From Allorhodopirellula heiligendammensis (GTDB lineage Bacteria; Planctomycetota; Planctomycetia; Pirellulales; Pirellulaceae), in assembly GCF_007860105.1 (NCBI RefSeq), contig NZ_SJPU01000002.1, forward strand, positions 1,229,739-1,293,738: 64,000 nt of DNA. The letters run 5' to 3'. Shown here piece after piece: positions 18,916 through 27,470 of this stretch (positions within the stretch are counted from its first letter, which is position 1; every line of letters starts with the position of its first letter). Position numbers and translations under genes: made by a program. The notes under the pieces are model-generated. The model was not told where the DNA came from, did not search any database, and saw only the letters and a list, made by a program, of their open reading frames with translations.

Positions 18916-19404
18916 TTAGTCCGACGACTCCTCGCCGGACGCGTTTTTAGACGGGGATTCGCCACGGGAGTCTTTACCGGGCTTATTTTCGGTGCCGGGC
19001 TGGCCGTCTTTTCCGAGCGGTTTGCCTTTGGCGTGTTCGGTGATCGCCGCGATGGCCGATCGGTTGACTTTGACGCGGGTCGTTCCCGCCTCGTCGATTT
19101 TCAGTGTGATCACATCACTATCTGCGACCGCAGAGACGACGGTCCCGTGCAGTCCGCCAATGGTGACGACACGATCATTCTTCGTCAGTGACGCCAGCAG
19201 ACTGGCTTCGTTTTGACGTTTTCGCTTTTCCGGTAGAAACCACGTCACATACCAGATCATCGCCAGCCCAGCGATCAGTGGAAGTGGCGAGGAAAAAAAC
19301 GCTTCCCAAATATTTTGCGGCCCTGGAGTCTTCGCCCCACCTGATGCGGCGTCCTGAGCGAGCAGGATCGTCTGCGCAATTACCGTGTTCCACGATGGCA
19401 GCAT
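18916..19404 (-). CDS. yajC: Preprotein translocase subunit YajC
   Basis: A 162-residue single-pass membrane protein, the accessory partner of SecDF. After a short N-terminal stretch there is one helix (LPLIAGLAMIWYVTWFLP) followed by the YajC core: EKRKRQNEASLLASLTKNDRVVTIGGLHGTVVSAVADSDVITLKIDEAGTTRVKVNRSAI. The final 45 residues are a charged extension of Lys, Gly, Glu and Ser not found in short YajC proteins. The ATG at 19404 has GGAG nine bases upstream; an ATG at 19425 has no usable site. It is first gene of the yajC-secDF-oxidoreductase operon. Confidence 0.9.
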   Translation of the reverse strand: MLPSWNTVIAQTILLAQDAASGGAKTPGPQNIWEAFFSSPLPLIAGLAMIWYVTWFLPEKRKRQNEASLLASLTKNDRVVTIGGLHGTVVSAVADSDVITLKIDEAGTTRVKVNRSAIAAITEHAKGKPLGKDGQPGTENKPGKDSRGESPSKNASGEESSD

Positions 19405-19838
19405 CGCGATCCACTCCGAGACCATTCCCACGGGCGTGCCGAGTAGGAATTCGTTGGAGTTTTCGATAGAAAGGGTGTCCAAGGGTGGTAACAAAGCAGG
19501 GGATCCGGGCACCGGTGAGACGCAAAAATGGGTCGCGGTTGGGGCAAAAACCACAACAACAGGCGGGAAAGTCAATGCGGCATGATATGGAAGCCCAAAA
19601 ATCGCCACAAGCCCAGCCGTCGCCCCCCAGGTCGAAACATCCCTGAAAGTTCCTGTGGGGCTGTCAATTAAGTGGAGCTTGACAAGCTGAGTGCCGGCTG
19701 GGTACGGGCCGCCAGGCTAGCTCAGCCGCCAGCACGCCCGGACTCACGGGCTGGCCCGCCCATTTTCGCCCGCCGGTTCGGTGTAGGATAAGAAGCATCC
19801 TTGTGTGGTATCTTCTCGTCTTTTGGTGACCCCTATCA
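19405..19838. promoter_or_regulatory. Divergent intergenic region, about 430 bp
   Basis: Between yajC (minus) and the membrane-protein gene at 19839 (plus). It must hold promoters for both units. No gene, operator or clear repeat was recognised; 19670-19780 has several short GC-rich self-complementary stretches without a consistent fold. Confidence 0.35.
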
Positions 19839-21509
19839 ATGTCTCACGATGCGAACGTTTCCGAGGCCGGCGAGTTCACCAATCCCACCCCGGAGGCGGT
19901 GCCCGCTGGCATCGATCGTCTGTGGGCACTCGCGGCCGAAGTATCCATGGTGGTCGTGTGGACTGTCGCCGCTGACCTATTGATTTTTCGAGGTCGCGGT
20001 TTCTTCGCCGTCGCCGCGTTCTTTGCGGTGGCTCTGGTCGCTGTCGCCGTCGCGCATCTGTTGCGCTGGCGGCCGGCAAGCGAGCTGACGCCAACGCCGT
20101 TCTGGAGTGGGGTGGGCGTTGCCGGAACATTGTTGTTGCTGGCGGTGATTCGGTTGGGCTGGGAAGGATCCGCTGAGCTCACGTTGTCCGCAGTTTTTGC
20201 CTTGGTGGCGCTCGTGCTTGCACTCTCAGGATGGTTACCGACCCTGTTGCGGCTCATCACGACGACCATGTTTGCACCGTTCTTGGGCGCCCAGCGTCTG
20301 CCTCAGTTGCAGAGCGTCTCGCTTTCCGCTCGGCTCACGCCCTCGCGGTCGGTGTGGCTGTCCGTGCTATTTCCAGTGCTCGCAGTCGGCTTGTTCGGCG
20401 GCATCTTTATCTTGGCGAATCCCGATTTGGTAGAACGGGTTTCCAACTCGCTTTATACGACTTTCACGCGGGTGATGGACTTTTTCTCGGAAGTCTCTCT
20501 CTGGGAACTTCCGTTCTGCGTACTTGCGTTCTTTGTCGGGATGGGGTTGCTGCGCCCGCTCACGCCCGGGCAGGGCGACCTGATCCAACGCTTGCTCGGT
20601 GACGCCAGCACGGACGAGTTTGTCACGCTGCCCCAACCAGCGGACGCTGGGGAGGCGAATTCGATGTATGCGCCTTTTCGCAATATGTTGGTCGCCTTAA
20701 TAGGATTGTTTGTCATTTATCTTGCCTTTGAGTTCACGACGTTATGGCGACGTGAGTTTCCGGCAGGGTTCTACTACGCCGGTTACGCGCACCAGGGGGC
20801 TGCATGGTTAACGGTCGCGCTCGCATTGGCCACCGTCACGCTGTCGATGATCTTTCATGACGCGATGTTTCGTGATCCTCGCATTGAGCGGTTGAGATTA
20901 CTCGCCTGGATTTGGTCGGGAACGAACTTGTTGCTCGCCGTCGCGGTTTATAACCGCTTATCAATTTACGTTGGCTACAACGGGATGACCCGGATGCGGA
21001 CGATTGGTTTTTTCGGCATTACACTCGTACTGGTGGGATTTGCACTGGTGATTGTCAAAATTTTGCGGCGACACTCGGTGCGGTGGCTGATCCAGTCCCA
21101 ACTGATTGCCCTTTCATTGGCCGTCGTGCTGTATTGCCTGTTTCCGGTCGATTACGTTGCCCACCGCTATAACACCAATCGGGTCGCGGGGGGCTATCTG
21201 AAACCGTCTGTCATGATCGCCGTCAAGCCGATAGATGATGAAGGTATTTTTCCGCTTTTTGATTTGGTCGATCATTCTGACGAGACGATCCGAGAGGGCG
21301 TGCGTGCGATGCTGGCGAACCGGCAGCGGGAAATCGAATCGTATGCGCGCGACACCCCGTGGAGCTGGCACCGTTACCAGTACGCCAAGACGCTGCTATA
21401 TCGAAAACTCGCTGCCAAACAATCCAAGTGGACACGTTACGTGCGTGATCCCGCCGCAGGCGAGCTCGCGATTAAGCGGTTTGAAGACTACGCGATGCAG
21501 TGGTACTAA
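19839..21509 (+). CDS. Multi-spanning membrane protein, DUF4173/DUF4153-like
   Basis: A 556-residue membrane protein with roughly ten to twelve hydrophobic segments spread from residue 25 to about 435, then a soluble tail of about 120 residues. In the later half the block VAVYNRLSIYVGYNGMTRMRTIGFFGITLVLVGFALVIVKIL, followed by DYVAHRYNTNR, resembles the DUF4173 family, whose members share a Tyr-rich loop and an Asp-x-x-x-x-x-Arg-Tyr-Asn pattern. The family has no assigned function. The C-terminal tail (SWHRYQYAKTLLYRKL) is probably cytoplasmic. It is followed 80 bp later on the same strand by an exported protein of unknown function. Confidence 0.7.
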   Translation: MSHDANVSEAGEFTNPTPEAVPAGIDRLWALAAEVSMVVVWTVAADLLIFRGRGFFAVAAFFAVALVAVAVAHLLRWRPASELTPTPFWSGVGVAGTLLLLAVIRLGWEGSAELTLSAVFALVALVLALSGWLPTLLRLITTTMFAPFLGAQRLPQLQSVSLSARLTPSRSVWLSVLFPVLAVGLFGGIFILANPDLVERVSNSLYTTFTRVMDFFSEVSLWELPFCVLAFFVGMGLLRPLTPGQGDLIQRLLGDASTDEFVTLPQPADAGEANSMYAPFRNMLVALIGLFVIYLAFEFTTLWRREFPAGFYYAGYAHQGAAWLTVALALATVTLSMIFHDAMFRDPRIERLRLLAWIWSGTNLLLAVAVYNRLSIYVGYNGMTRMRTIGFFGITLVLVGFALVIVKILRRHSVRWLIQSQLIALSLAVVLYCLFPVDYVAHRYNTNRVAGGYLKPSVMIAVKPIDDEGIFPLFDLVDHSDETIREGVRAMLANRQREIESYARDTPWSWHRYQYAKTLLYRKLAAKQSKWTRYVRDPAAGELAIKRFEDYAMQWY

Positions 21510-21589
21510 TCTATCGAGTCGTTTTATCTCGGTTTGGTACAACACGTTTTTCAGTCACCGATCTCTTCCTCTGTTCTTGACTCTGCCCC

Positions 21590-22555
21590 ATGCGATTGAC
21601 TGCCATCGTTGGTACACACGGGTTCTTGTCGCGGATCGTTCCCCGGTCCCTCGCGTTGGTGATCTTGCTCCAAGCGATTTGCCTGCCTGGATTTACTGGA
21701 GCGGCACCCGCCGAGCAGCTGGAGACGCCGGGAGAGCGGCGCGTCAACTTTCAGCGCAAGCCGCTGGACCTGATCCCGGCAGGAGCCAGGTTTGTGGAGG
21801 GGCCGCCGACGGGATGGTCCAACCTGCTGTCCTTCGTTGAAGTCCAGCTTACCAGTGGCGATGCGACTGCCGTGTCGGAGACCGTTCGCCATTACGCCGA
21901 GCTCTTCAACCTCGTCATGTTGGCGAATACCAACCAAAATGCAGCAGGCGAATTTGAACTCGATCGAGTCGCGATTGGTTTTTCAATGCTCATCGATGGT
22001 AAGAACACCGTGGTCACGTCGGACACCCAAAGCGATCTTGGTGGGGGGCTCTCTCTCATCGGGCGCGGCGTTTTGGATAGTAATGTCGCCTCTCTCGCTC
22101 GCGTGGAGCAGGTGGCGAGGACGGACAATAGCATTCTTATTGACGCTCCCGCTGTGTTCCTTCGTGACGGGGAACATCGTGAGATGGTGGTGCGGCACTA
22201 CATCTGGGTCTTCCCTGAAAACGGCAATGTGGGAACGCTCGTTTGGCTGCTCGATCCGTCACCTCGTAGTGCGCCGCGACCCTCGCAGCTGCACATTGTT
22301 GATCGAAAGATGGAGCTATTGCCACCAAATATGCACGAAGACCGCGTGATGGACGTCGATGCTGACAAATTCAGCGTCTTTGGCATTCCTGCCAAGGATG
22401 CCTTTGCCTCAGTGAGGTTGCCGCCGGGCGTTACCTTTGAGATGAACGAGGCGATGCAGCGCACCGCCGGGCAACAGAACTTTACTGCAGAAACCTTCGC
22501 GGACCTCACGACCGCCATTGCGCAGAGTTTGAAAGCGGGCAGAATCGCTGAGTAA
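21590..22555 (+). CDS. Exported protein of unknown function
   Basis: A 321-residue protein with a signal peptide (basic MRLTAIVGTHGFLSRIVPR, hydrophobic SLALVILLQAICLPGF, cleavage likely after TGA near residue 38). The mature part mixes beta strands and helices and contains DTQSDLGGGLSLIGRGVLDSN and VRHYIWVFPENGNVGTLVWLLDPS. No catalytic motif or known domain is recognised. It follows the multi-spanning membrane protein by 80 bp on the same strand and may be its partner; that is inference from position only. Confidence 0.65.
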   Translation: MRLTAIVGTHGFLSRIVPRSLALVILLQAICLPGFTGAAPAEQLETPGERRVNFQRKPLDLIPAGARFVEGPPTGWSNLLSFVEVQLTSGDATAVSETVRHYAELFNLVMLANTNQNAAGEFELDRVAIGFSMLIDGKNTVVTSDTQSDLGGGLSLIGRGVLDSNVASLARVEQVARTDNSILIDAPAVFLRDGEHREMVVRHYIWVFPENGNVGTLVWLLDPSPRSAPRPSQLHIVDRKMELLPPNMHEDRVMDVDADKFSVFGIPAKDAFASVRLPPGVTFEMNEAMQRTAGQQNFTAETFADLTTAIAQSLKAGRIAE

Positions 22556-22701
22556 GTTACCGACCGCTGCGCATCCGTGGGAGCGGGCATGTCGTCCAGG
22601 ATGCCGGTGTTCGGGGGTTGGGCTCACGGGACGACGGGCTAATGGAGCGATGAGCTCCCGGGACGATGGGCGCGGGGCCATCGAGCATGGAAGGCATTCG
22701 T

Positions 22702-23874
22702 TCAGGTCGCCCTGAGCGTCAACAGCGACAATTCTGGGCGGCAGTGAATGCGCAATAAATGCACCCCTCCGAGACCACGTGAGACGTGCATTGTCGTCGG
22801 TGCACGGTAGAAATCACCGGAGGCCCATCGCGTACCATGCCAACTCGGGCTGAGGATCGGTCCGGCCAGCGGCAGCCGACCCTGTCCACCATGGGTGTGG
22901 CCACACAGCAGCAGGTCGAATTGATGCCGCCGTGCCCAGTCATATTGATCAGGGCTGTGGCTCAAACAGATTTTCAGCTGCGCATCCATCGCCTCCTCGA
23001 TGGCGATGATCTCGGTGGGCGACGGGCGCTCAAACCACGGCCATTCATTTCCGCAGAGGGTGACGTCGATGCCGCGTAGCCGAGTCCTTCGGCAGCAACC
23101 ACCTACATCCGTCCAGCCACCTGCTGCCATCTGCCGTCGCACTTCCGAGGGTTCTGCAACGCGTGTGTCGTGGTTTCCCAAGATAAAAAAGCTGCCATCA
23201 TTGGCCCTCGCCGCTGAAAACATCTCAGCCAGCCACGCCACACATTCCTGTGCATCGACGATATCGCCGGTCAATGCGAACATCTCTGGTCGAAACTCCA
23301 ACGCTCGATTGATCACCCTCGCCATGTAGGCGGGATCGAGATCGCCGGTGAGGTGAATGTCCGACAGATGGGCGATTCGGTAACCATCCAGTTCACGTGG
23401 CAGCCGAGCGAGCGGAATGTCGATGTTTTCGATGGCAAGATCGAGAAACTGATTACCGGGAATACGCGCGGCCCGGCGGCATTTGGGTGTTCTGGCAAAT
23501 TGCTCGATATCCTCGCGTGAGGCTCGCTCGACGCGGTTTACGCGAGTGACCATTGCGTGCTGAACGCCAAAAATCGGGCGCCACAGGAGCCACAGTACGA
23601 ACAGCATTCCCCCCAATATTAAACACAGTACGCCATAGGCAAGCACCGCCAATGGTAGGTCGTCCCAAACAAAGCTGCCCTCCGCCATTGAACGAAACGA
23701 CCGGGCCCACACAATTCCTATCACCGCAGGCGTAACCCATGTTTCGAGAAACATGAGCTTTTCAATGCGTTTGATCGCCCTCCGAGGCCACCCCAGCGAA
23801 TTCAGGCGGTTATACGCCGACAGCCGCAAACCAAAGTGTGCGATCAGCGCCAAACAAACCCACACCAAATTCAT
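22702..23874 (-). CDS. Membrane-anchored metallophosphoesterase
   Basis: A 390-residue protein with three N-terminal hydrophobic segments (about 1-17, 45-57 and 73-99) followed by a calcineurin-like phosphoesterase domain. The metal-binding series is complete: HLSDIHLTGD, LTGDIVD, LGNHD, LSHSPDQ and CGHTHGGQ. This layout is that of the YkuE/YaeI-like phosphodiesterases, some of which act on lipid-linked or UDP-diacylglucosamine substrates; the substrate here is unknown. The ATG at 23874 overlaps the stop of the SixA-like gene by four bases (ATGA), which fixes the start and indicates coupling. Confidence 0.87.
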   Translation of the reverse strand: MNLVWVCLALIAHFGLRLSAYNRLNSLGWPRRAIKRIEKLMFLETWVTPAVIGIVWARSFRSMAEGSFVWDDLPLAVLAYGVLCLILGGMLFVLWLLWRPIFGVQHAMVTRVNRVERASREDIEQFARTPKCRRAARIPGNQFLDLAIENIDIPLARLPRELDGYRIAHLSDIHLTGDLDPAYMARVINRALEFRPEMFALTGDIVDAQECVAWLAEMFSAARANDGSFFILGNHDTRVAEPSEVRRQMAAGGWTDVGGCCRRTRLRGIDVTLCGNEWPWFERPSPTEIIAIEEAMDAQLKICLSHSPDQYDWARRHQFDLLLCGHTHGGQGRLPLAGPILSPSWHGTRWASGDFYRAPTTMHVSRGLGGVHLLRIHCRPELSLLTLRAT

Positions 23875-24473
23875 GTTTGGGGCCGGGCATCGCGATCGAG
23901 CCCCTTGGGCTTCATTTCGGCCAAATATCGTGTGTTTTCTGCAGTCAGCGGTACCGACCAGCGTGGAATGTCGCACCGAAACGCGACCATCGCAGCGGTG
24001 CTCAGCCCGATCGCATGTTCTAGCAACGCCGATGCGGCGTAACTGATGCCCGGGTTGTGTGCTAGCACCAACACTGTTCTTGGCTGGTTCCCCGAATTCT
24101 CGATCGAGTTGGCGAAATCGTTACAGACGATCTCAAGGATGGCATCACCAGGGGCCAGATACAATTCGGGAATCACGTGGAGGTGGGCGGTCTCGAGCTT
24201 CGTATTGTCCCAGTACGACTGCATCAACATCGCTGTTTGCTGGGTGCGAGTTGCCGAGGAACAGAGGATGTGAGTGGGCAGCAGTCCCGACTCGGCAATC
24301 CAACGTGCCATCCTTGGAGCGTCTCGCAAACCTCGCTTGTTCAATGGGCGATCATGATCCGACAGATCTTCGTCCGCCCAATCACTCTTAGCGTGCCGCA
24401 TTAACACGAGTTGGAGCCCGGTTTGTGACGATAGCGACTCGGGCGGGGACGACTCGGGAGGGGATTTCGTCAC
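23871..24473 (-). CDS. sixA: SixA-like histidine phosphatase
   Basis: A 200-residue member of the histidine phosphatase superfamily. The catalytic loop is LVLMRHAKSDWADEDLSDHDRPLNKRG, where the His of RHA is the phospho-accepting residue; the second His is in VLVLAHNPGIS. Short length and the RHAKSDW wording place it with SixA, which removes phosphate from phosphohistidine in phosphorelay proteins. The first 18 residues are Ser/Pro-rich and probably flexible. It is translated just ahead of, and overlapping, the metallophosphoesterase gene. No HPt phosphorelay protein is nearby. Confidence 0.85.
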   Translation of the reverse strand: MTKSPPESSPPESLSSQTGLQLVLMRHAKSDWADEDLSDHDRPLNKRGLRDAPRMARWIAESGLLPTHILCSSATRTQQTAMLMQSYWDNTKLETAHLHVIPELYLAPGDAILEIVCNDFANSIENSGNQPRTVLVLAHNPGISYAASALLEHAIGLSTAAMVAFRCDIPRWSVPLTAENTRYLAEMKPKGLDRDARPQT

Positions 24474-24529
24474 GCGTCATCCTACTCGGATTAGTCGGAG
24501 GCGGTGTGGTGCAATCGCGGGCGAGGAAA

Positions 24530-24619
24530 TCAATTCCCATCCACGATGATCTGACCAACGATCAACCACACGAAGGTAAAGGCAATTCCAAACGCGGTGT
24601 GTAGTGCTTCAACATTCAT
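24530..24619 (-). CDS. Possible 29-residue membrane peptide
   Basis: MNVEALHTAFGIAFTFVWLI, then VGQIIVDGN. It is a single hydrophobic helix with short polar ends, preceded by a GAGG ten bases upstream of the ATG at 24619. It lies alone between sixA (start 24473) and the next minus-strand gene. It may be a genuine small membrane protein; the evidence is only the helix, the ribosome-binding site and the placement. Confidence 0.4.
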   Translation of the reverse strand: MNVEALHTAFGIAFTFVWLIVGQIIVDGN

Positions 24620-24889
24620 AGTCAGCGACCTCAGGCATAGAGATTGAGGTGCCACTATCTCGCTCGGATACGAAATGTATCGTGGCACCAAGGGAACGGA
24701 AAGAGGCCGTTTCCCTGGCCTGAGTGCGACGGCGCCGAGTGTCGACGCGGTTGCCGTTAATATTCCATGCGGCACATCCGATGCTGCATGAAGTGGTATC
24801 GGCAGGTCGCTGGGATAAACATTCATAAAAAAACAGGGCGGCGTACAGAGTCCCCAGTTTGCCAGGTCGCTGCGATCGGGAAACTCTGG

Positions 24890-25366
24890 CTACCAGTCTG
24901 TGATTCGCTCGCCGGCGCCGTTCCAGGTCGGGGTGGGGTGCTCGATCTCACCGGGCCGAACGTGTTGTTTGGTGGACAGTAGGCGTAGATGCTCATGCAG
25001 GTAGAGCCGTTTCTGCATTTGTGCTCCACGCCGCAGTCGATACAAAATACGCCCCTTGCGGCGAACGTAATACATGCCGGTGATCACACCCACAAACAGG
25101 TCCCGCTCCATTCCCACGCCGATGGCTTCGACATCGTCGCCGATATCGAGCCCTTCGCCGGCGATGGGCAGCCACATGCATGGCAGCAACCGAAATCTGA
25201 ATTCGCCGTAGTGGTAGTGATAGTACTGACCATCAAACGACTCACGCCGCAAGACACGTTCGCTCGGGATTAGCCGACTGACAATGGAAATGTCTTCAGG
25301 GTGGATGAAGCCTTCGCCATTCTCGGGCCAACGAGGCATCAGACCATATTGCGGAAAAGTATTCAC
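24890..25366 (-). CDS. Conserved-looking protein of unknown function, GTG start
   Basis: A 158-residue protein without signal peptide or membrane helix. It begins MNTFPQYGLMPRWPENGEGFIHPEDISIVSRLIPSERVLRRE and has a Tyr/His-rich strand GQYYHYHYGEFRFRLLPCMWLPI, then DDVEAIGVGMERDLFVGVITGMYYVRRKGRILYRLRRG. It looks like a compact all-beta domain. The family is not recognised. The GTG at 25366 is chosen because a strong GGAGG lies five bases upstream; a start at 25411 would add residues of no apparent relation. Confidence 0.6.
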   Translation of the reverse strand: MNTFPQYGLMPRWPENGEGFIHPEDISIVSRLIPSERVLRRESFDGQYYHYHYGEFRFRLLPCMWLPIAGEGLDIGDDVEAIGVGMERDLFVGVITGMYYVRRKGRILYRLRRGAQMQKRLYLHEHLRLLSTKQHVRPGEIEHPTPTWNGAGERITDW

Positions 25367-25419
25367 AGCGACCTCCACGTGAGCGGGGCTCCAAAACGGG
25401 GCTGGGGGCAAATGAGTGC

Positions 25420-25543
25420 CTAGCTGCCTGGTGGTTTACAAACCCGGCGCGCCGGTGAGGCAGTTCAGCACGTACCTCGCTTGCGTTTCGGGTTGGTATT
25501 TGTGCACTCGGACAGTGAATGCAACGAACTCAACAGGCCGCTA
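25420..25543 (+). repeat. Dispersed intergenic repeat, copy B
   Basis: CTAGCTGCCT, AACCCGGCGCG, a GTGAGGCA segment, CGCTTGCGTTTCGGGTTGGT and the core TTTGTGCACTCGGACAGTGA, ending in CAACAGGCCGCTAG. The blocks and their order match copies A and C. The final CTAG contributes the stop codon (TAG on the minus strand, 25541-25543) of the neighbouring gene. Confidence 0.65.
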
Positions 25544-26302
25544 GAACCCGCCCTCGGTTTTGGCAGTTTTGATTTCCTGACGCAGAATTGTGGACATTTC
25601 GATACGAGGGAATCGTTTGTCTTCGATTTTAGCACGATCCGCCAGTATTTTCGCTCGCAAGATAACCCCGCGAACATCCTGTGGCACTATTTTGGATTTC
25701 AGCGTGCGGGTGCCTGTTTTCTCGTCGACAATGACAACAGGCTCCACCACGTCGATGATATCAAACACCGTCGCCTGATTGGTTTGAATTGCACTGCGAA
25801 CGCGCGACAGTTCCGTGATTGCTTGCTGCTTGTCAGGATCTTCGAAGTTCTCTTGGATGTACATTTCGATCGCATCGAGTTCGCCCCAGTGCGTGATTGG
25901 CAACCGCACGACCCGTTGCATGATCGCTGCGGCTTGAGTGGGTGGGTAATCGGGGGCACCGATCTCTTTGATCAGTCCTTCAAATTGTTCGATCACCTTG
26001 GCCTTGTCGTGGGGTTCAAGCAAGCTCTGCTCAATCATAGGGACAAAACCCTGCAGCGTGCGCACAGCAATTTCAGAACGCTTTTGAAACAGGATCCAGG
26101 TCGTCACCCCACAGATCACCGCAGCAGCGATGCCGAGTAATAACGTGCCCGCGACAATCGCCGGCAGACAACCCGGCCCTTCGTCGGTTGGAGCATTGCC
26201 GCCGTTGACGTCAGCCCCATCGTTGGCATCAACAGCAAGGGTTTCACTGTCCGGCGATTGCGACGTGTTTGCGACGTCGTCAGTGTCGTGGGGTTGGTTC
26301 AC
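25541..26302 (-). CDS. Single-pass membrane protein of unknown function
   Basis: A 253-residue protein. The first 45 residues are acidic, Asn/Asp-rich and disordered, with a GPGCLPA lead into one membrane helix (IVAGTLLLGIAAAVICGVTTWILF, about 49-72). The C-terminal 180 residues are alpha-helical and charged, with EQFEGLIKEIGAPDYPPTQAAAIMQRVVRLPITHWGELDAIEMYI; they presumably face the periplasm. No family is recognised. The last codons and stop fall in dispersed repeat copy B, so the C-terminus may have been reset by repeat insertion. Confidence 0.65.
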   Translation of the reverse strand: MNQPHDTDDVANTSQSPDSETLAVDANDGADVNGGNAPTDEGPGCLPAIVAGTLLLGIAAAVICGVTTWILFQKRSEIAVRTLQGFVPMIEQSLLEPHDKAKVIEQFEGLIKEIGAPDYPPTQAAAIMQRVVRLPITHWGELDAIEMYIQENFEDPDKQQAITELSRVRSAIQTNQATVFDIIDVVEPVVIVDEKTGTRTLKSKIVPQDVRGVILRAKILADRAKIEDKRFPRIEMSTILRQEIKTAKTEGGF

Positions 26303-26690
26303 GGTGCGAGCACTACAAAATTTCGAGAATGGAAAACAAAAGCGTTCAGGTGGCAGACCAATGAACTTTTACAAGTGATTGACCGGCGTGCGGGAGTAAC
26401 GCGCGTCATGATGATGATTGCTCGGTTCTTACGACATACCAAATCCAGGCTGCGGAGTAGCGGAAGTCGGTAAGACGTTCGTGGTGTTTTCCCCGCAGGT
26501 TATGTGTTCCGAGCAATCTGCAACTCTGGACGTGCTGTTGAATTCGTGTGCCGAGACACGTAAGCGACCGGGCTTGCGACGTTGCTCGGTGCGTCACGGC
26601 ACTCGGCTCAGCCTGGTGTTACCGCAGGCGGCGAAAACAACATCTGTTGACCAAGTTCAGCTCGCACCACCGGGGCTGTGACTGGGGGGC
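26303..26690. other. 388-bp intergenic stretch, nothing recognised
   Basis: Between two minus-strand genes. Short open frames in both directions lack ribosome-binding sites and family features. No repeat of the dispersed families and no stable hairpin with a T run was noticed. Confidence 0.4.
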
Positions 26691-27332
26691 CTAGCTGTCG
26701 AATGCGTCGAGTTCGTCAACGAGGCGATCAAGTGCGTCGGATTGGGATGGGGCTACACGTGTTTCGGGGCGAGATTTTAGAGTTGGGGGAGAGACAGGCG
26801 CGGGTGGAGCGGGACGTGGCGCAGGATCAAGGGTGGCGGAGGAGTTGAGTCGGGGCGGCGCCGATTCGGATGGCGAGCCGATTTGAAATGTGGGCACCTG
26901 GAGGGTCCGCAACAGCCCTTGCAATGCACCGAGGACTGCTGGCACTCCGTCCTGGCGACGCATGTCGAAGAAATACATCCGCCCCTGCCGTATCGACTCC
27001 TGCGAAGTTGCCGATACCGATGGTGGCTTCGCGGAGACCTCATCCTGAGGATCACCTGCATGTGGGCGACGAAGCATGGGCCGACCGGCACGGTCCAAGT
27101 CCGCCATCACCTCGGCCGGATCCTGCCATGCGAGGCACGCGATATGCCCTCCGATCGATTCCAACGCGAGCGACTCGGTGGAATCCTCCGCGGCGTCGGG
27201 CAGGCGTTCGAGCAGAGTCACGTCAAGCCCTGGCCGACCGAGTAGATGACCGAGTAAATCGTCGCTGTGGGCATGCCACGTCGATCCACCGCCGGGAGGA
27301 CGGAGCACGAGAACACTGAGACGGACGGCCAT
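26691..27332 (-). CDS. Protein of unknown function with proline-rich linker
   Basis: A 213-residue cytoplasmic protein. Residues 1-75 form a compact alpha/beta region (RLSVLVLRPPGGGSTWHAHSDDLLGHLLG, then DVTLLERLPD). Residues 110-150 contain SIRQGRMYFFDMRRQDGVPAVLGALQGLLRTLQVPTFQIG. Residues 155-200 are a Pro/Ala/Ser linker, and the last 15 residues form an acidic helix (DALDRLVDELDAFDS), which looks like a docking peptide. No known family is recognised. It starts 138 bp from, and divergent to, the beta-propeller protein gene. Confidence 0.55.
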   Translation of the reverse strand: MAVRLSVLVLRPPGGGSTWHAHSDDLLGHLLGRPGLDVTLLERLPDAAEDSTESLALESIGGHIACLAWQDPAEVMADLDRAGRPMLRRPHAGDPQDEVSAKPPSVSATSQESIRQGRMYFFDMRRQDGVPAVLGALQGLLRTLQVPTFQIGSPSESAPPRLNSSATLDPAPRPAPPAPVSPPTLKSRPETRVAPSQSDALDRLVDELDAFDS

Positions 27333-27470
27333 ACGGGATGCTTAGAAGGGAGTGAGGTCGAGACACGAGCGGCGCTGCCGTATGGTATTCTAACCATCCT
27401 CGCCATTATCAAACACCGTTCTTTCCATCATGTTTTTCCAGGTGACGTCATCACATCCCACTCATTCGAC

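Noticed and set aside
26418..26681. 87-codon plus-strand frame in the 388-bp gap
   Set aside because: Starts at a non-ATG codon, no ribosome-binding site, no recognisable family; low support.
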